Shown: positions 46,263 through 55,739 of the stretch, piece by piece
How positions within the stretch are numbered: position 1 is the first letter of the stretch
How the letters are laid out: each line of letters begins with the position of its first letter
Source: Clostridium celatum DSM 1785
Lineage (GTDB): Bacteria; Bacillota; Clostridia; Clostridiales; Clostridiaceae
Length of the DNA stretch: 64,000 nucleotides
Reading direction: 5' to 3'
Assembly (NCBI RefSeq): GCF_000320405.1
Contig: NZ_KB291618.1
Location: 62,001 to 126,000 of the forward strand
Program-made: the position numbers and the translations under genes
Notes under the pieces: generated by a model
Told to the model about the DNA's origin: nothing
Seen by the model: only the letters and a program-made list of their open reading frames with translations
Database searches by the model: none

Positions 46263-47276
46263 TTAAGCTAATTCAGCGAAGTATTTAATAGTTCTAACCA
46301 TTTGGCTAGTGTATGAGTTTTCGTTGTCATACCATGAAACAACTTGAACTTGGTATAATCCTTCTCCGATTTCAGATACCATTGTTTGAGTTGCATCGAA
46401 TAATGAACCGTACTTGATTCCGATGATGTCTGAAGAAACTAATTCTTCTTCAGTGTAACCGAATGATTCGTTTGAAGCAGCTTTCATAGCAGCGTTGATT
46501 CCTTCTACAGTTACATTTTCACCCTTAACAACAGCAACTAAGATTGTGCTTGATCCTGTTGGAACTGGTACTCTTTGTGCAGAACCGATTAATTTTCCGT
46601 TTAATTCTGGAATAACTAATCCGATAGCTTTAGCAGCTCCAGTTGAGTTAGGTACTATGTTAACAGCCCCAGCTCTAGCTCTTCTTAAATCACCTTTTCT
46701 TTGAGGACCATCTAAGATCATTTGGTCTCCAGTGTAAGCGTGGATTGTTGACATTATTCCTGATTGGATTGTAGCATAGTCATTTAAAGCTTTAGCCATT
46801 GGAGCTAAACAGTTTGTAGTACAAGATGCAGCTGAGATTATGTTATCTTCAGCAGTTAATATATCTTGGTTTACGTTGAATACAACTGTTGGAAGGTCGT
46901 TTCCAGCTGGAGCTGATATAACAACTTTCTTAGCACCTGCTTCGATATGAGCTTGAGATTTAGCTTTTGATACGTAGAATCCAGTACATTCTAAAACTAC
47001 GTCAACACCAATTTCTCCCCATGGTAATTTAGAAGCATCAGCTTCAGCATATATTCTAACTTCTTTTCCATCAACTGTGATAGAATTTTCTCCAGCAACA
47101 ACTGTATCACCTAAAGCGTATCTTCCTTGTGCTGAATCATATTTTAATAAATGAGCTAACATTTTTGGGCTTGTTAAATCGTTGATAGCAACTATTTCAT
47201 ACCCTTCAGCTCCAAACATTTGTCTAAATGCAAGACGTCCTATACGTCCAAATCCATTGATTGCAACTCTTACCAT
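46263..47276 (-). CDS. gap: Glyceraldehyde-3-phosphate dehydrogenase
   Basis: NAD-dependent glycolytic dehydrogenase. It has 337 residues: Rossmann [13 protein letters not shown] (7-19), catalytic Cys152 in [12 protein letters not shown], and the phosphate-binding [11 protein letters not shown]. The ATG follows AGGAGGGAATTGTA. The codon choice here includes more G and C than in the neighbours, as expected for a highly expressed gene. It is second in the operon after cggR. Confidence 0.97.
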   Translation of the reverse strand: MVRVAINGFGRIGRLAFRQMFGAEGYEIVAINDLTSPKMLAHLLKYDSAQGRYALGDTVVAGENSITVDGKEVRIYAEADASKLPWGEIGVDVVLECTGFYVSKAKSQAHIEAGAKKVVISAPAGNDLPTVVFNVNQDILTAEDNIISAASCTTNCLAPMAKALNDYATIQSGIMSTIHAYTGDQMILDGPQRKGDLRRARAGAVNIVPNSTGAAKAIGLVIPELNGKLIGSAQRVPVPTGSSTILVAVVKGENVTVEGINAAMKAASNESFGYTEEELVSSDIIGIKYGSLFDATQTMVSEIGEGLYQVQVVSWYDNENSYTSQMVRTIKYFAELA

Positions 47277-47322
47277 TACAATTCCCTCCTAAAAATAGAT
47301 ATTATATATTTAAAATTAAATT

Positions 47323-48370
47323 TTAAATCTTATTAATTAAATTAGACTTTATTAACTCAGCAATTTTTCTGCCTACTGCTTCATCTGTTACTAATACAGC
47401 ATTAGTATTATACATTTCAGTTGCAATTATAGCTTCTACTTTATTCTTTCCTGCTGCAACAGCAATATGCGTATTAATTTTCTTTGCATCATTAATATTA
47501 ATTCCAATAGGATTATTTTGTGAAACTACCTTTGAGTCTTTATTAAAATAACACCCAAATGCTTCTCCAACAGCGCCTAATTTTTCAAGATTATTTATAT
47601 ATTCTTCAGATGAGCCTCTTTTTTTAGCCATATGTATTGCATTACCAATTCCATATATTAAAATGTTAGCATTATGAATATTTTCAATAACCTCTTTAAT
47701 TTGTTTTTCCTTAAGTAATCCTTCTAATACATCCAAACTAACATTTTCAGGTATATGTAACAACTTATACGTTCCATTAACCTTCTTTGCTAAAGATGCA
47801 GCCAAAGTATTAGCTTGACTTTCTACTTTTCTTCCCATTCCACCTCGTGCTGGAATAACAAGAATATCAGATAGATTACTTACCTTTGGAAAAGCTTCAA
47901 CAACTTCTTTTATTGTGCTTCCTCCAGTAATGGCGATTATATCTTTATCTTTTATTATATTTTTTGCATAATTAGCGGCTGCTGTTTCCTAATTCCTTTA
48001 AAACTGATGGATTTTCATCAACATCTCCAGGAACTATTATAACATCTTTAAGCCCTAAAAATGCTTTTATATACTCCTCAAGGTCATTTAGTCCCTTTAT
48101 TTTATGTATGAATTCATGTAATCCTTCTAAGACATCTTGTCCTTCTTTTGTTACCGTCATACCTGGAGTATTAATTTCTATTAAATTTTGCGCCTTTAAT
48201 AGATTTATTTCATTTCTTACTATTCTTTCGCCAAGATCAAGTTCACTTGCGAGCATTCTTCTTCCAATGGGTTGGTTATAATATATTGTTCTCAAAACAT
48301 TATAACGTTTTTCTAGGACTTCCACCAGCTCAGGAACTATCTTTCTTTGCAAATCTAATATTTCCTGCAC
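47323..48370 (-). pseudogene. cggR: Central glycolytic genes regulator CggR (one frameshift)
   Basis: SorC/DeoR-type repressor of the gap operon that responds to fructose-1,6-bisphosphate. The N-terminal ORF (48370-47972, GTG start after AGGAGGATCTAGA) holds the winged helix and stops at LKELGNSSR. The next frame continues AAANYAKNIIKDKDIIAITGG and runs to 47323 with the effector domain (GGSTIKEVV, PARGGMGRKVESQANTLAA, YGIGNA). Removing one A from GGAAACA near 47986 restores 348 residues, normal for CggR. Its own operator with two conserved repeats lies upstream. Confidence 0.9.
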
Positions 48371-48386
48371 TCTAGATCCTCCTTTG

Positions 48387-48422
48387 GACTAAAAACGTCC
48401 CAGCAATGACTTTTATGTCCCA
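48387..48422 (-). promoter_or_regulatory. CggR operator and promoter region
   Basis: Minus-strand TGGGACATAAAAGTC, 5 bases, TGGGACGTTTTTAGTC: two direct repeats that match the B. subtilis gapA operator pattern (CGGGAC...TGTC repeated). They sit 17 bases upstream of cggR, downstream of a TATAAT at 48436-48431. The rest of the 48423-48682 spacer is very T-rich, with no other feature seen. Confidence 0.8.
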
Positions 48423-48682
48423 CATCTATTATTATAAATCATATATTAAAAATTTAAAAGTCTTTAAAAGAACTTTTTTTAAATTATTTTTCCTTTTTTA
48501 ATGTTTTCTACTATTTTTTATTTTTTTATTATAATTTTCGTTGTCTTTTTTTACTTTTTATGTAATTTCAAAATTACTCTTATAATATATTTTTTCTAAT
48601 ACTATTATTTTCACTTTTAATTTTCTATAATATTTTGTCCTTATATTTTTATATCTATTCATCTTTTAATTTTTAACACACG

Positions 48683-48722
48683 AAAAAATAGAAGCTATAA
48701 ATTTATAGCTTCTATTTTAAAT
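48683..48722. terminator. Terminator of the second degV gene
   Basis: Perfect 34-bp palindrome centred at 48701/48702 (AAAATAGAAGCTATAAA and its complement) with T run on the minus strand. Confidence 0.75.
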
Positions 48723-48759
48723 AAAATATAATCAAAAATATCAATATAATAGCTTCTTA

Positions 48760-49596
48760 TTATTTTTCAATAAAGAATATTCCACAAGCTCTTGTACCAG
48801 AATGTATCCCTACAGTACACCCAACAATACCATGAATATATTCTATATTTTTTTCTTCAAAATATTTTTTAAGACCTTCAAAAATTTCCTCATTTAATAT
48901 TTCATCTATAACTATTGGTGAGTTAAAATCTACATTTGCACTTTCAAAGTCAGAAATAATTTTCTTTAAAGCTTTTTTACTTCCTCTAACTTTATCTTTA
49001 ACTGCCATTTGTCCTTCTTTAACTTCTAATATAAGTCTTAAACCTAAAACACTACCTATAGTACCTGCAGTTTTAGATAATCTTCCACCTCTAACTAAGT
49101 TTTCAAGTGATTCAAATCCTAATGAACTTTTTACCTTTGGAATTATATTTTTTATTTTTTCTTCAATTTCAAAAATACTATCTCCATTATCTCTGAATTC
49201 ACAAGCCTTTAAAGCAAGTACCCCTAGCCCTGAAGTAACATTTCTTGAGTCAATAACTACTATATCATCGCTTTCTAACATATTCTTAGCAATACATGCA
49301 GATTGATAAGTACCACTCATTTCTGATGATAAAGTTAACGTAACTATTTTGTATCCTTCATTTAAGTATTTTTTAAATGTGTCTTCAAATCTATTTGGTG
49401 TTACTTGAGCTGTAGTTGGAAGCACATTTTCTTTTTCCATTCTTTCTAACATCTCATGAGTAGTTATTTCTACTCCATCTAAATAACTCTCTTCTCCAAA
49501 GTTAATAAGAAGTGGTAAAACTTCTATATCTTTCTCTCTAATAAGAGAAACTGGCAAATCTAAAGTACTATCAGTAATAATTTTTATTTTTTCCAT
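48760..49596 (-). CDS. DegV-family fatty-acid-binding protein
   Basis: Second DegV paralogue, 278 residues. TDSTLDLP (start), TTAQVTPNRFED, TLSSEMSGTYQS (lipid carboxylate-binding Ser) and GCTVGIHSGTRACG at the end. The ATG follows AGGGGGTACTACT. It is downstream of trmL by 23 bases and likely co-transcribed. Two FakB-like proteins with different acyl preference are usual in Firmicutes. Confidence 0.92.
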   Translation of the reverse strand: MEKIKIITDSTLDLPVSLIREKDIEVLPLLINFGEESYLDGVEITTHEMLERMEKENVLPTTAQVTPNRFEDTFKKYLNEGYKIVTLTLSSEMSGTYQSACIAKNMLESDDIVVIDSRNVTSGLGVLALKACEFRDNGDSIFEIEEKIKNIIPKVKSSLGFESLENLVRGGRLSKTAGTIGSVLGLRLILEVKEGQMAVKDKVRGSKKALKKIISDFESANVDFNSPIVIDEILNEEIFEGLKKYFEEKNIEYIHGIVGCTVGIHSGTRACGIFFIEK

Positions 49597-49619
49597 AGTA
49601 GTACCCCCTTTTATTATTA

Positions 49620-50081
49620 TTATTTCATATTTGGAAATCCTATTTGTTTTAATGCTTCATATGCTATTATCGCAACTGTATTTGATAAGTTTAAACTTCT
49701 AGTACTTGTTTGTACCATTGGAACTCTTATTCCACTATGTGCATTATGAACCTCTTCTGGAACTCCTGATGATTCTCTTCCGAACATTATAAAATCACCA
49801 TCTTGAAATTTCTCATCAGAATATATATTTCCTCCATGAGTGGTTGATAAAAATATTCTTCTATCTCCGTATTTAGCCATAAAATCTTCATATGATTCAT
49901 GTACTTCTAACTTTAAATCTTTCCAATAATCTAATCCTGATCTTCTAACAGCTTTATCATCTATACTAAAACCTAGAGGCTTAATTAGATGAAGTGTTGA
50001 ATCAGTTAAAACACAAGTTCTTGCTATATTCCCTGTATTTTGTGGTATTTCTGGTTGATATAAAACTATATTTAAATTCAA
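49620..50081 (-). CDS. trmL: tRNA (cytidine/uridine-34) 2'-O-methyltransferase
   Basis: SPOUT methyltransferase that modifies the wobble base of leucine tRNAs. It has 153 residues. The TTG at 50081 is chosen because GGAGGG lies 8 bases upstream; an in-frame TTG at 50102 precedes that site. Motifs: QPEIPQNTGNIART, LIKPLGF, MFGRESSGVP, VPMVQTSTRSLNLSNTVAI, the knotted AdoMet site. A terminator-type hairpin lies in its short leader. Confidence 0.92.
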   Translation of the reverse strand: MNLNIVLYQPEIPQNTGNIARTCVLTDSTLHLIKPLGFSIDDKAVRRSGLDYWKDLKLEVHESYEDFMAKYGDRRIFLSTTHGGNIYSDEKFQDGDFIMFGRESSGVPEEVHNAHSGIRVPMVQTSTRSLNLSNTVAIIAYEALKQIGFPNMK

Positions 50082-50099
50082 GGAATTCACCCTCCAAAA

Positions 50100-50127
50100 C
50101 AAAAAGTAAGATGCTTTACACCTTACT
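50100..50127 (-). terminator. Terminator-type hairpin in the trmL leader
   Basis: Minus-strand AGTAAGGTG, loop TAAAG, CATCTTACT (GU pair fixes the strand), then five U, ending a few bases before the trmL ribosome binding site. It lies within the 64-base leader of the promoter at 50151-50179, so it is a possible attenuator. Confidence 0.7.
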
Positions 50128-50150
50128 CTACAATAATCTTTATAATTTAA

Positions 50151-50179
50151 ATGATACTATATCTATATTTATTAGTCAA
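50151..50179 (-). promoter_or_regulatory. trmL promoter
   Basis: TTGACT (50179-50174), 17-base spacer, TATCAT (50156-50151). The spacer from here to 50344 shows no other feature. Confidence 0.62.
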
Positions 50180-50344
50180 AGTTTTTTACAGTTTATTAAC
50201 TTTTAATATATGGTATTTAATAATTATTACTTTAGTACAATTTTATTACTTACCCTAATTTAACACAAATTCATATGCACTCTTCACTACTACATTGTTT
50301 ATATTACTATAAACACCATAATTGCTATATTTCTTAAAATAAGC

Positions 50345-50385
50345 AAAAAAATATGTATCAAAATAACTTTTGATACATATTTTTT
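50345..50385 (-). terminator. Terminator of the VanW-family gene
   Basis: AAATATGTATCAAA with TTTGATACATATTT, U run after it on the minus strand, next to the stop at 50395. Confidence 0.85.
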
Positions 50386-50394
50386 ATTACTTTA

Positions 50395-51882
50395 TTATTG
50401 CGCTTCAGAAGTTTGTTGTGATTGTTGCTCACCTTCTGTTGTTTGTTGCTCATTTTTACTTTCTTCTTGAACCGGTGCTTGTGTAGCTTTTTTAGTACCT
50501 CTTAAAACAACAGCATTCATTGGTTGATATATATCAGTTGAAACTAATTCTCTATTTACTTCAACACCATTTTCATAAGTTACTAGATAGCCATTAGATT
50601 TATATCCAGCTGCTCCTCCACTCTTTGTAACTTGTTGACCTTCTGCCAATGTTGGATCATCAACATATTCTGTTGTATAGTCATATTTATCAATCACTTC
50701 ATTTACAAGTTCATATGTCTTTCCAGCCATACCTTCAACATTTCCATAAATATTGAAAACTATAGTACTACCAGTCATATATCCTTCTATATAAATTGGG
50801 AAATCATATGTATTAATAAATCTATAATCTATGTCCCCTTCTGCTACTGTTGCATCTAAGCTTGCTTCAGAATATCCAACCATCATTGAATGGTTATATC
50901 TTAAAGATGATTTTAAATTAGCTCTCATAGCTGTTCTATATAATGCAGTAGATATTTGACATACTCCTCCACCATATCCTGGTACAACATTTCCACCTAC
51001 ATATGTATTAGCTTCTTTATAACCTCTATCAGCAGTAGTTTCACCTATAGTTTGGTTATAACTAAATTCATCTCCTGGCATTAAAAGTGTTCCATTTACA
51101 AACCCTGTAGCTAATTCCATATTTGTAACTCTTCCACTACCATCATTTCTATAAGTATCAATATATTGCGATATTCTACCGTCAATCTTAGCTAACTCAG
51201 CTGATGTTATTCTCGGAGCATACTCTTTTAATTCTACAGCTACACTTTCATTAGATGTAGGATTAGGATTTATACACTCAATTAGTTTATTATGTAATTC
51301 TTCTGAATCTATCTTTTTACCATTTTGTTCTGGTGTAATAGATATTTGCCCTGAATTTATAGTTATACTAGCATTAACTGCGGCTATGTCTACTTGTGAT
51401 TCAATATCATTTTCGAACTCTTTTAATTTTTCTTCATTATATGATAGTACTGGTTCTACTTGATACTCTACCCCATCTTCAATCATAGATTTCTTACTAA
51501 ACATTCCTTCTTCTTTTCCATATTCTAATGCATTTACTACAGTTTCTTCTGCATTTACAGTTGGATTTAAATCAGAATATTTAATTTCAAAGTTTCTATC
51601 TCCAACAGATACTGTTATAGTTTTATTACCTATTAAAGTAACTAACTCATTATTTAATATGTTAACAGCTTCTTCTTTAGTTTTTCCACCTAAATCTAAG
51701 CCATAAGCTTGTACCCCTGGATATATCTTATCTTCCCATGAATCAACTTTACCTTTTACATTCATTACATAACCAAATGTTACACCTAAAGCTAACACTA
51801 GAACTCCTGAAGCTATAAGTATATTCTTTTTATTTTTGTAAAAAGCAACACTTTTTTTATTGATATTATTATCCTTTTCCAT
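50395..51882 (-). CDS. VanW-family cell-wall protein with G5 domain
   Basis: The 495 residues begin with a cytosolic basic tail, one membrane helix (about 20-40), then an extracellular region: two PG_binding_4-like modules (about 70-225), VanW domain (about 245-380; GGGVCQIST at 304-312 with Cys308), a G5 domain (about 385-460) and a Gln-rich tail. It is membrane anchored and faces the wall. VanW was named for its place in vanB clusters, but its reaction is unknown; the conserved Cys suggests a transpeptidase-like role. The ATG follows GGGGAGGAG at a somewhat long distance. It is monocistronic. Confidence 0.9.
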   Translation of the reverse strand: MEKDNNINKKSVAFYKNKKNILIASGVLVLALGVTFGYVMNVKGKVDSWEDKIYPGVQAYGLDLGGKTKEEAVNILNNELVTLIGNKTITVSVGDRNFEIKYSDLNPTVNAEETVVNALEYGKEEGMFSKKSMIEDGVEYQVEPVLSYNEEKLKEFENDIESQVDIAAVNASITINSGQISITPEQNGKKIDSEELHNKLIECINPNPTSNESVAVELKEYAPRITSAELAKIDGRISQYIDTYRNDGSGRVTNMELATGFVNGTLLMPGDEFSYNQTIGETTADRGYKEANTYVGGNVVPGYGGGVCQISTALYRTAMRANLKSSLRYNHSMMVGYSEASLDATVAEGDIDYRFINTYDFPIYIEGYMTGSTIVFNIYGNVEGMAGKTYELVNEVIDKYDYTTEYVDDPTLAEGQQVTKSGGAAGYKSNGYLVTYENGVEVNRELVSTDIYQPMNAVVLRGTKKATQAPVQEESKNEQQTTEGEQQSQQTSEAQ

Positions 51883-52113
51883 AAAAAGCTTTACTCCTCC
51901 CCATATATGTTTTTTCTTAATGATATACGTATCTTTTATATTATATTCTATTATTAATACTAATACAATTAATAAAATATCTTTACCATCGTTTCCCTAT
52001 ACATTATTTTAACAAGAATTCTCTCTAAATGTAAGATAAAACATAAAAATTTGTAACTTGCATTATTTTTCATTATTGTTTCATCTTAAATTCAGAAAAA
52101 ACTCTTGTTACTT

Positions 52114-53055
52114 TTATACAGTCATACTACTTCTCTTCTTTGATGTCTCTCCATCATAATCAAAAGCTTCAATACTTATTTTTACCGGACCTGTTACATT
52201 GAAAGGTAAGTTTTTAACTTGAATACTAAAACTAGTATCTTTTGCATCAACTGTTCCAATCCAATAATTATTTGCAAATATATTATATCCTAGCAAATCT
52301 GTATCAGTATTCTTATTCAAAGTAACATTTATAACATTTCCCTTTCTAGTAACACTAAGCCCTGTTACATCTCTAGGTTGAGTTAACAAGTCAATACTAT
52401 CAGGACCCCAATTTGCATCTACAGGATTTCCAACACCCCCAACACTTGCTTCTTCACTGTATTGCCAAATTCTCCATCTTGTCCAACCTCCTACATCAGG
52501 TGGTATTGGTGGATTTCCTGGAATAGATGTATATAAAGCAATCCATAAAATCATATTCTTCAATGGATATCCTCTATTTGGTATAAAGAAATTATCATAA
52601 AGCTGAACAAAAAATACTCCAGTATAAAGCATAAGTCTTCTTCTTGTTTTTTTCTCAAATCTCTTTCTAAATCTATCTATCCAATCAATTAATGTAGTTG
52701 TTGTAATAGATTTATCTGTAGGTGTCTCTACATCTAAAACTGGAAATAAATCTCCATAATCCTTATTTCCAAAACCTTGTTGTAATATATTTATAAAATC
52801 GTCACATTGTGAATCTGCTGTTGTTAAATCTGCACTTGGTACCCCAAAATGATATGCTCCTACAGGAATTTTAAAATCTCTTGCTTGTTTTGCAAACTCT
52901 ATAAACTTTCTATCCACTCTAAATCTACCTGTTGCTGATCCTGATGACCTTAAGTATAAAAAGTCAATTGTTGTAGCAAGCACTGAAAAATCTACCGATT
53001 GTGTATATTCATTAATATCAATACCAAAAAGACTTTTATCAGTTCTATTTTGCAT
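52114..53055 (-). CDS. GH25 muramidase without signal peptide
   Basis: Hydrolyses the MurNAc-GlcNAc bond of peptidoglycan. It has 313 residues from ATG 53055 (GGAGG site); an in-frame TTG overlapping that site is rejected. The GH25 barrel (about 8-215) has FGIDINEY (Asp13) and the catalytic pair in VLDVET (Asp108, Glu110). A fibronectin-III-like domain (about 233-313) follows. There is no signal peptide or membrane helix. Length and architecture recall the spore cortex-fragment enzyme SleM of C. perfringens, which also lacks a signal. A prophage lysin is another possibility, but no phage genes surround it. Confidence 0.86.
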   Translation of the reverse strand: MQNRTDKSLFGIDINEYTQSVDFSVLATTIDFLYLRSSGSATGRFRVDRKFIEFAKQARDFKIPVGAYHFGVPSADLTTADSQCDDFINILQQGFGNKDYGDLFPVLDVETPTDKSITTTTLIDWIDRFRKRFEKKTRRRLMLYTGVFFVQLYDNFFIPNRGYPLKNMILWIALYTSIPGNPPIPPDVGGWTRWRIWQYSEEASVGGVGNPVDANWGPDSIDLLTQPRDVTGLSVTRKGNVINVTLNKNTDTDLLGYNIFANNYWIGTVDAKDTSFSIQVKNLPFNVTGPVKISIEAFDYDGETSKKRSSMTV

Positions 53056-53164
53056 AATTTCCTCCAATAAAAAATTCTCCTTGATATTATGATATTTAAC
53101 AATTTAATTATGGTTACAAATTAATAATCAACATTTCTTATTCTATAATCATTAGCTAATATAA

Positions 53165-53194
53165 ATAAAACCTATAGGTATTATCCCTATAGGC
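53165..53194 (-). terminator. Terminator of ddl
   Basis: Two self-complementary CCTATAGG copies (53171-53178, 53186-53193) around a 7-base loop, U run after on the minus strand. Confidence 0.75.
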
Positions 53195-53218
53195 CTCATT
53201 CAATATATCATCTATTAA

Positions 53219-54130
53219 TTAAATAGTTCTCTCAACTTTTAATGAAGTTTCTATTATTTTATCTAAAAGCCCTGAGTAACTAACTTCTATAGCTGCAGCA
53301 CTCTTAGGGAATAAACTTGCCGGAGTCATACCTGGTAATGTATTTACTTCTAAAATATAAGGTATTCCTTGCTTATTTATAATCATATCTACTCTCGCAT
53401 AAACTTGACACTTTAAAGCTTTGTAAGTATCTAGTGCCATTTTTTCAACTTCTTTATGAAGATTTTCCTCTAATTCAATAACTATTTCATCTGCACCATC
53501 AGCTGCATACTTCTGAGTGTAATCAAAGAAATCCGTTTGTGGTTTTATAGCTATAACTGGCCACATCTTTCCATCAAATACTGGACAAGTTATTTCATCA
53601 CCTTCTACAAATTCTTCTATCATAACTTCTGTATCCCATTTTAATCCTTCTTCAACAGCAGCTTGAATTTCTTCTTTAGCTTTTACTTTAAATGTAGCTA
53701 CACTTGAACCACCATTTGTAGGTTTAACAAAAACAGGATATCCCATTTCCTCTATCTTTTCATAATCTATCTCTTCAACTGAAGATACATTTATCCATCT
53801 TGCAGTTCTAATATCACTAGCTTTTAAAACTCTCTTAGTTAAATCCTTATCCATGCACATTCCTGAACTTATCGGTCCACAACCTGAATATGGTATATCT
53901 AAAGTTTGAAGTACCGATTGAACAGTTCCATCTTCACCAAATTTTCCATGAAGAGCTAATAATGCAAAATCTATACCTTTAACCTTTTCTATTATATCTT
54001 CTTTTTTATCAATAACTATAGGTATTATTTCATATTTACTTTTATCTATTTTTTCAACTATAGAATTACCACTTTTAAGAGAAATTTCTCTTTCTGAAGA
54101 AATTCCACCCATTATTACTCCAACCTTCAT
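53219..54130 (-). CDS. ddl: D-alanine--D-alanine ligase
   Basis: Joins two D-alanines for peptidoglycan precursors. It has 303 residues, the short form. ATP-grasp fold: MGGISSEREISLKSG near the start, YSGCGPISSGMCMDK, the omega-loop region, and VLEVNTLPGMTPASLFP at the metal site. Tyr of the YSG substrate motif suggests D-Ala-D-Ala rather than D-Ala-D-Lac. The ATG follows AGGAGGTCTGACTA. It is downstream of nth. Confidence 0.95.
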   Translation of the reverse strand: MKVGVIMGGISSEREISLKSGNSIVEKIDKSKYEIIPIVIDKKEDIIEKVKGIDFALLALHGKFGEDGTVQSVLQTLDIPYSGCGPISSGMCMDKDLTKRVLKASDIRTARWINVSSVEEIDYEKIEEMGYPVFVKPTNGGSSVATFKVKAKEEIQAAVEEGLKWDTEVMIEEFVEGDEITCPVFDGKMWPVIAIKPQTDFFDYTQKYAADGADEIVIELEENLHKEVEKMALDTYKALKCQVYARVDMIINKQGIPYILEVNTLPGMTPASLFPKSAAAIEVSYSGLLDKIIETSLKVERTI

Positions 54131-54229
54131 TAGTCAGACCTCCTATTTAACATTAATATAAATTAATTTACTATTGCAAACACTTAAACATTATATCATA
54201 ACAAAAAAATATTGCGAAGTAATGTTCAT

Positions 54230-54871
54230 TTACTTATTTTTAGCCCTTATTTCTTTAAAATACTTACACCTATTAGTCAAAGGACATTCATTGCATTTAG
54301 GATTTCTAGCTATGCAACACCTTCTTCCATGAAATATAAGCAAATGATGTGTAAGACTCCACTCTTTTTTAGGCAACTCTGCCTGAAGCTGTTTTTCCAC
54401 CTCTAATACATTATCTGAATCAGCAAGTCCTAATCTATTTGAAACTCTAAACACATGGGTATCTACTGCAATAGACGGTACTCCAAAGGCATTTGATAAT
54501 ACAACATTAGCGGTCTTTCTTCCTGCCCCAGCTAACGTTACTAATTCTTCCATAGTTTTTGGAACTTCTCCATTAAAATTATTTTTAAGTTGATTGCACA
54601 TTATCATTATATTTTTAGCCTTACTTCTATAAAGCCCTATTTGCCTTATTCTATCCTCAAGTTCATCGATAGATAAAGTTAAAAATGCATCTAAATCAGG
54701 ATATTCCTTAAATAAATCTTTTGTTACTTCATTAACTTTTTTATCAGTTGTTTGAGCAGATAAAATAGTTGCAACCAACAATTGGAAAGGACTTTCATGA
54801 TTCAATTCACATTTAGCATCAGGATACATTCTTTTTAATTCTTCTAATATTATTTTCGTCCTCTGTTTCAT
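54230..54871 (-). CDS. nth: Endonuclease III
   Basis: DNA glycosylase/AP lyase for oxidised pyrimidines. It has 213 residues: helix-hairpin-helix VTLAGAGRKTANVVL with catalytic Lys119, Asp137 in AVDTHVFRV, and a [4Fe-4S] cluster Cys186-x6-Cys193-x2-Cys196-x5-Cys202. All key residues are present. The ATG follows AAGGTGGAATTGTT. Confidence 0.96.
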   Translation of the reverse strand: MKQRTKIILEELKRMYPDAKCELNHESPFQLLVATILSAQTTDKKVNEVTKDLFKEYPDLDAFLTLSIDELEDRIRQIGLYRSKAKNIMIMCNQLKNNFNGEVPKTMEELVTLAGAGRKTANVVLSNAFGVPSIAVDTHVFRVSNRLGLADSDNVLEVEKQLQAELPKKEWSLTHHLLIFHGRRCCIARNPKCNECPLTNRCKYFKEIRAKNK

Positions 54872-54954
54872 AACAATTCCACCTTTACTTTAACTTTTAG
54901 TTTTACATCTTAACTTAATTGTAATATTTCTAGAATTAAATTTAATCCTAATTC

Positions 54955-55662
54955 CTAATTACTATAAACACCCCTATATTTTTCTGGAAGCCCTTTTGCT
55001 ATTGCTTCCATTAAATATCTTAAACATCTTTCATCATATTCATGCTTTGATTCTTCTTTTTCCTTTTTAGGTAACTGTATTGGTTTCCCAATATTCACAT
55101 TAACCTCAGCTTCATTCCACTTTTCGCTTCCCATATCTCCATCTTTATTTATTGGAAGTAATTTTTCAGTTCCCCATAAAGATATAGGTATAATATTTGC
55201 TTTACTCATTCTAGCTACCAAAAGCACACCTTTTTTACCTTCTATCATTGAACCTGTTCTACTTCTAGTACCTTCTGGAAATAAAACTAAGTTTTCTCCT
55301 CCCTTCACTACATTTATCATAGCCATTATTGCTTCTTTGTCTGCACTATTAGGTTTAATAGGAATATTCTTCACTATCTTAGTTCCCAAATTCGTAACTG
55401 GATCATTTGAAAGTTTAACTCCTGCAACAAATGTAGGATCATATTTTTCTTTTAATACTTTTTCTATAATAAATCCATCAGAATTACTTAAATGGTTGGA
55501 AATAAAAATCTTTGCACCTTCTGCCTTTTCTATATTTTCATAACCATCAATTTTTATATCTGCATATTTTTTTAAATATCCATTTATTTTATTCCTTGCT
55601 ATTTTAACAACCAAACCTTCCGGTAATAGCTTTATTAACTTTGCCGTAGTTTTAGATATCAA
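54955..55662 (-). CDS. plsC: 1-acyl-sn-glycerol-3-phosphate acyltransferase
   Basis: Makes phosphatidic acid in the membrane. It has 235 residues. The catalytic HLSNSD (His57, Asp62; HX4D motif) and substrate-binding FPEGTRSRTG are visible. The N-terminus is amphipathic. The start is TTG at 55662 behind AGGGGGGAGTAAAT. It lies between queG and nth on the same strand. Confidence 0.92.
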   Translation of the reverse strand: MISKTTAKLIKLLPEGLVVKIARNKINGYLKKYADIKIDGYENIEKAEGAKIFISNHLSNSDGFIIEKVLKEKYDPTFVAGVKLSNDPVTNLGTKIVKNIPIKPNSADKEAIMAMINVVKGGENLVLFPEGTRSRTGSMIEGKKGVLLVARMSKANIIPISLWGTEKLLPINKDGDMGSEKWNEAEVNVNIGKPIQLPKKEKEESKHEYDERCLRYLMEAIAKGLPEKYRGVYSN

Positions 55663-55739
55663 ATTTACTCCCCCCTAATTTCCTTTTCATCTGATAAGAT
55701 TATTATATTTTATAAATTAATACTAAACAATGTATTCAT

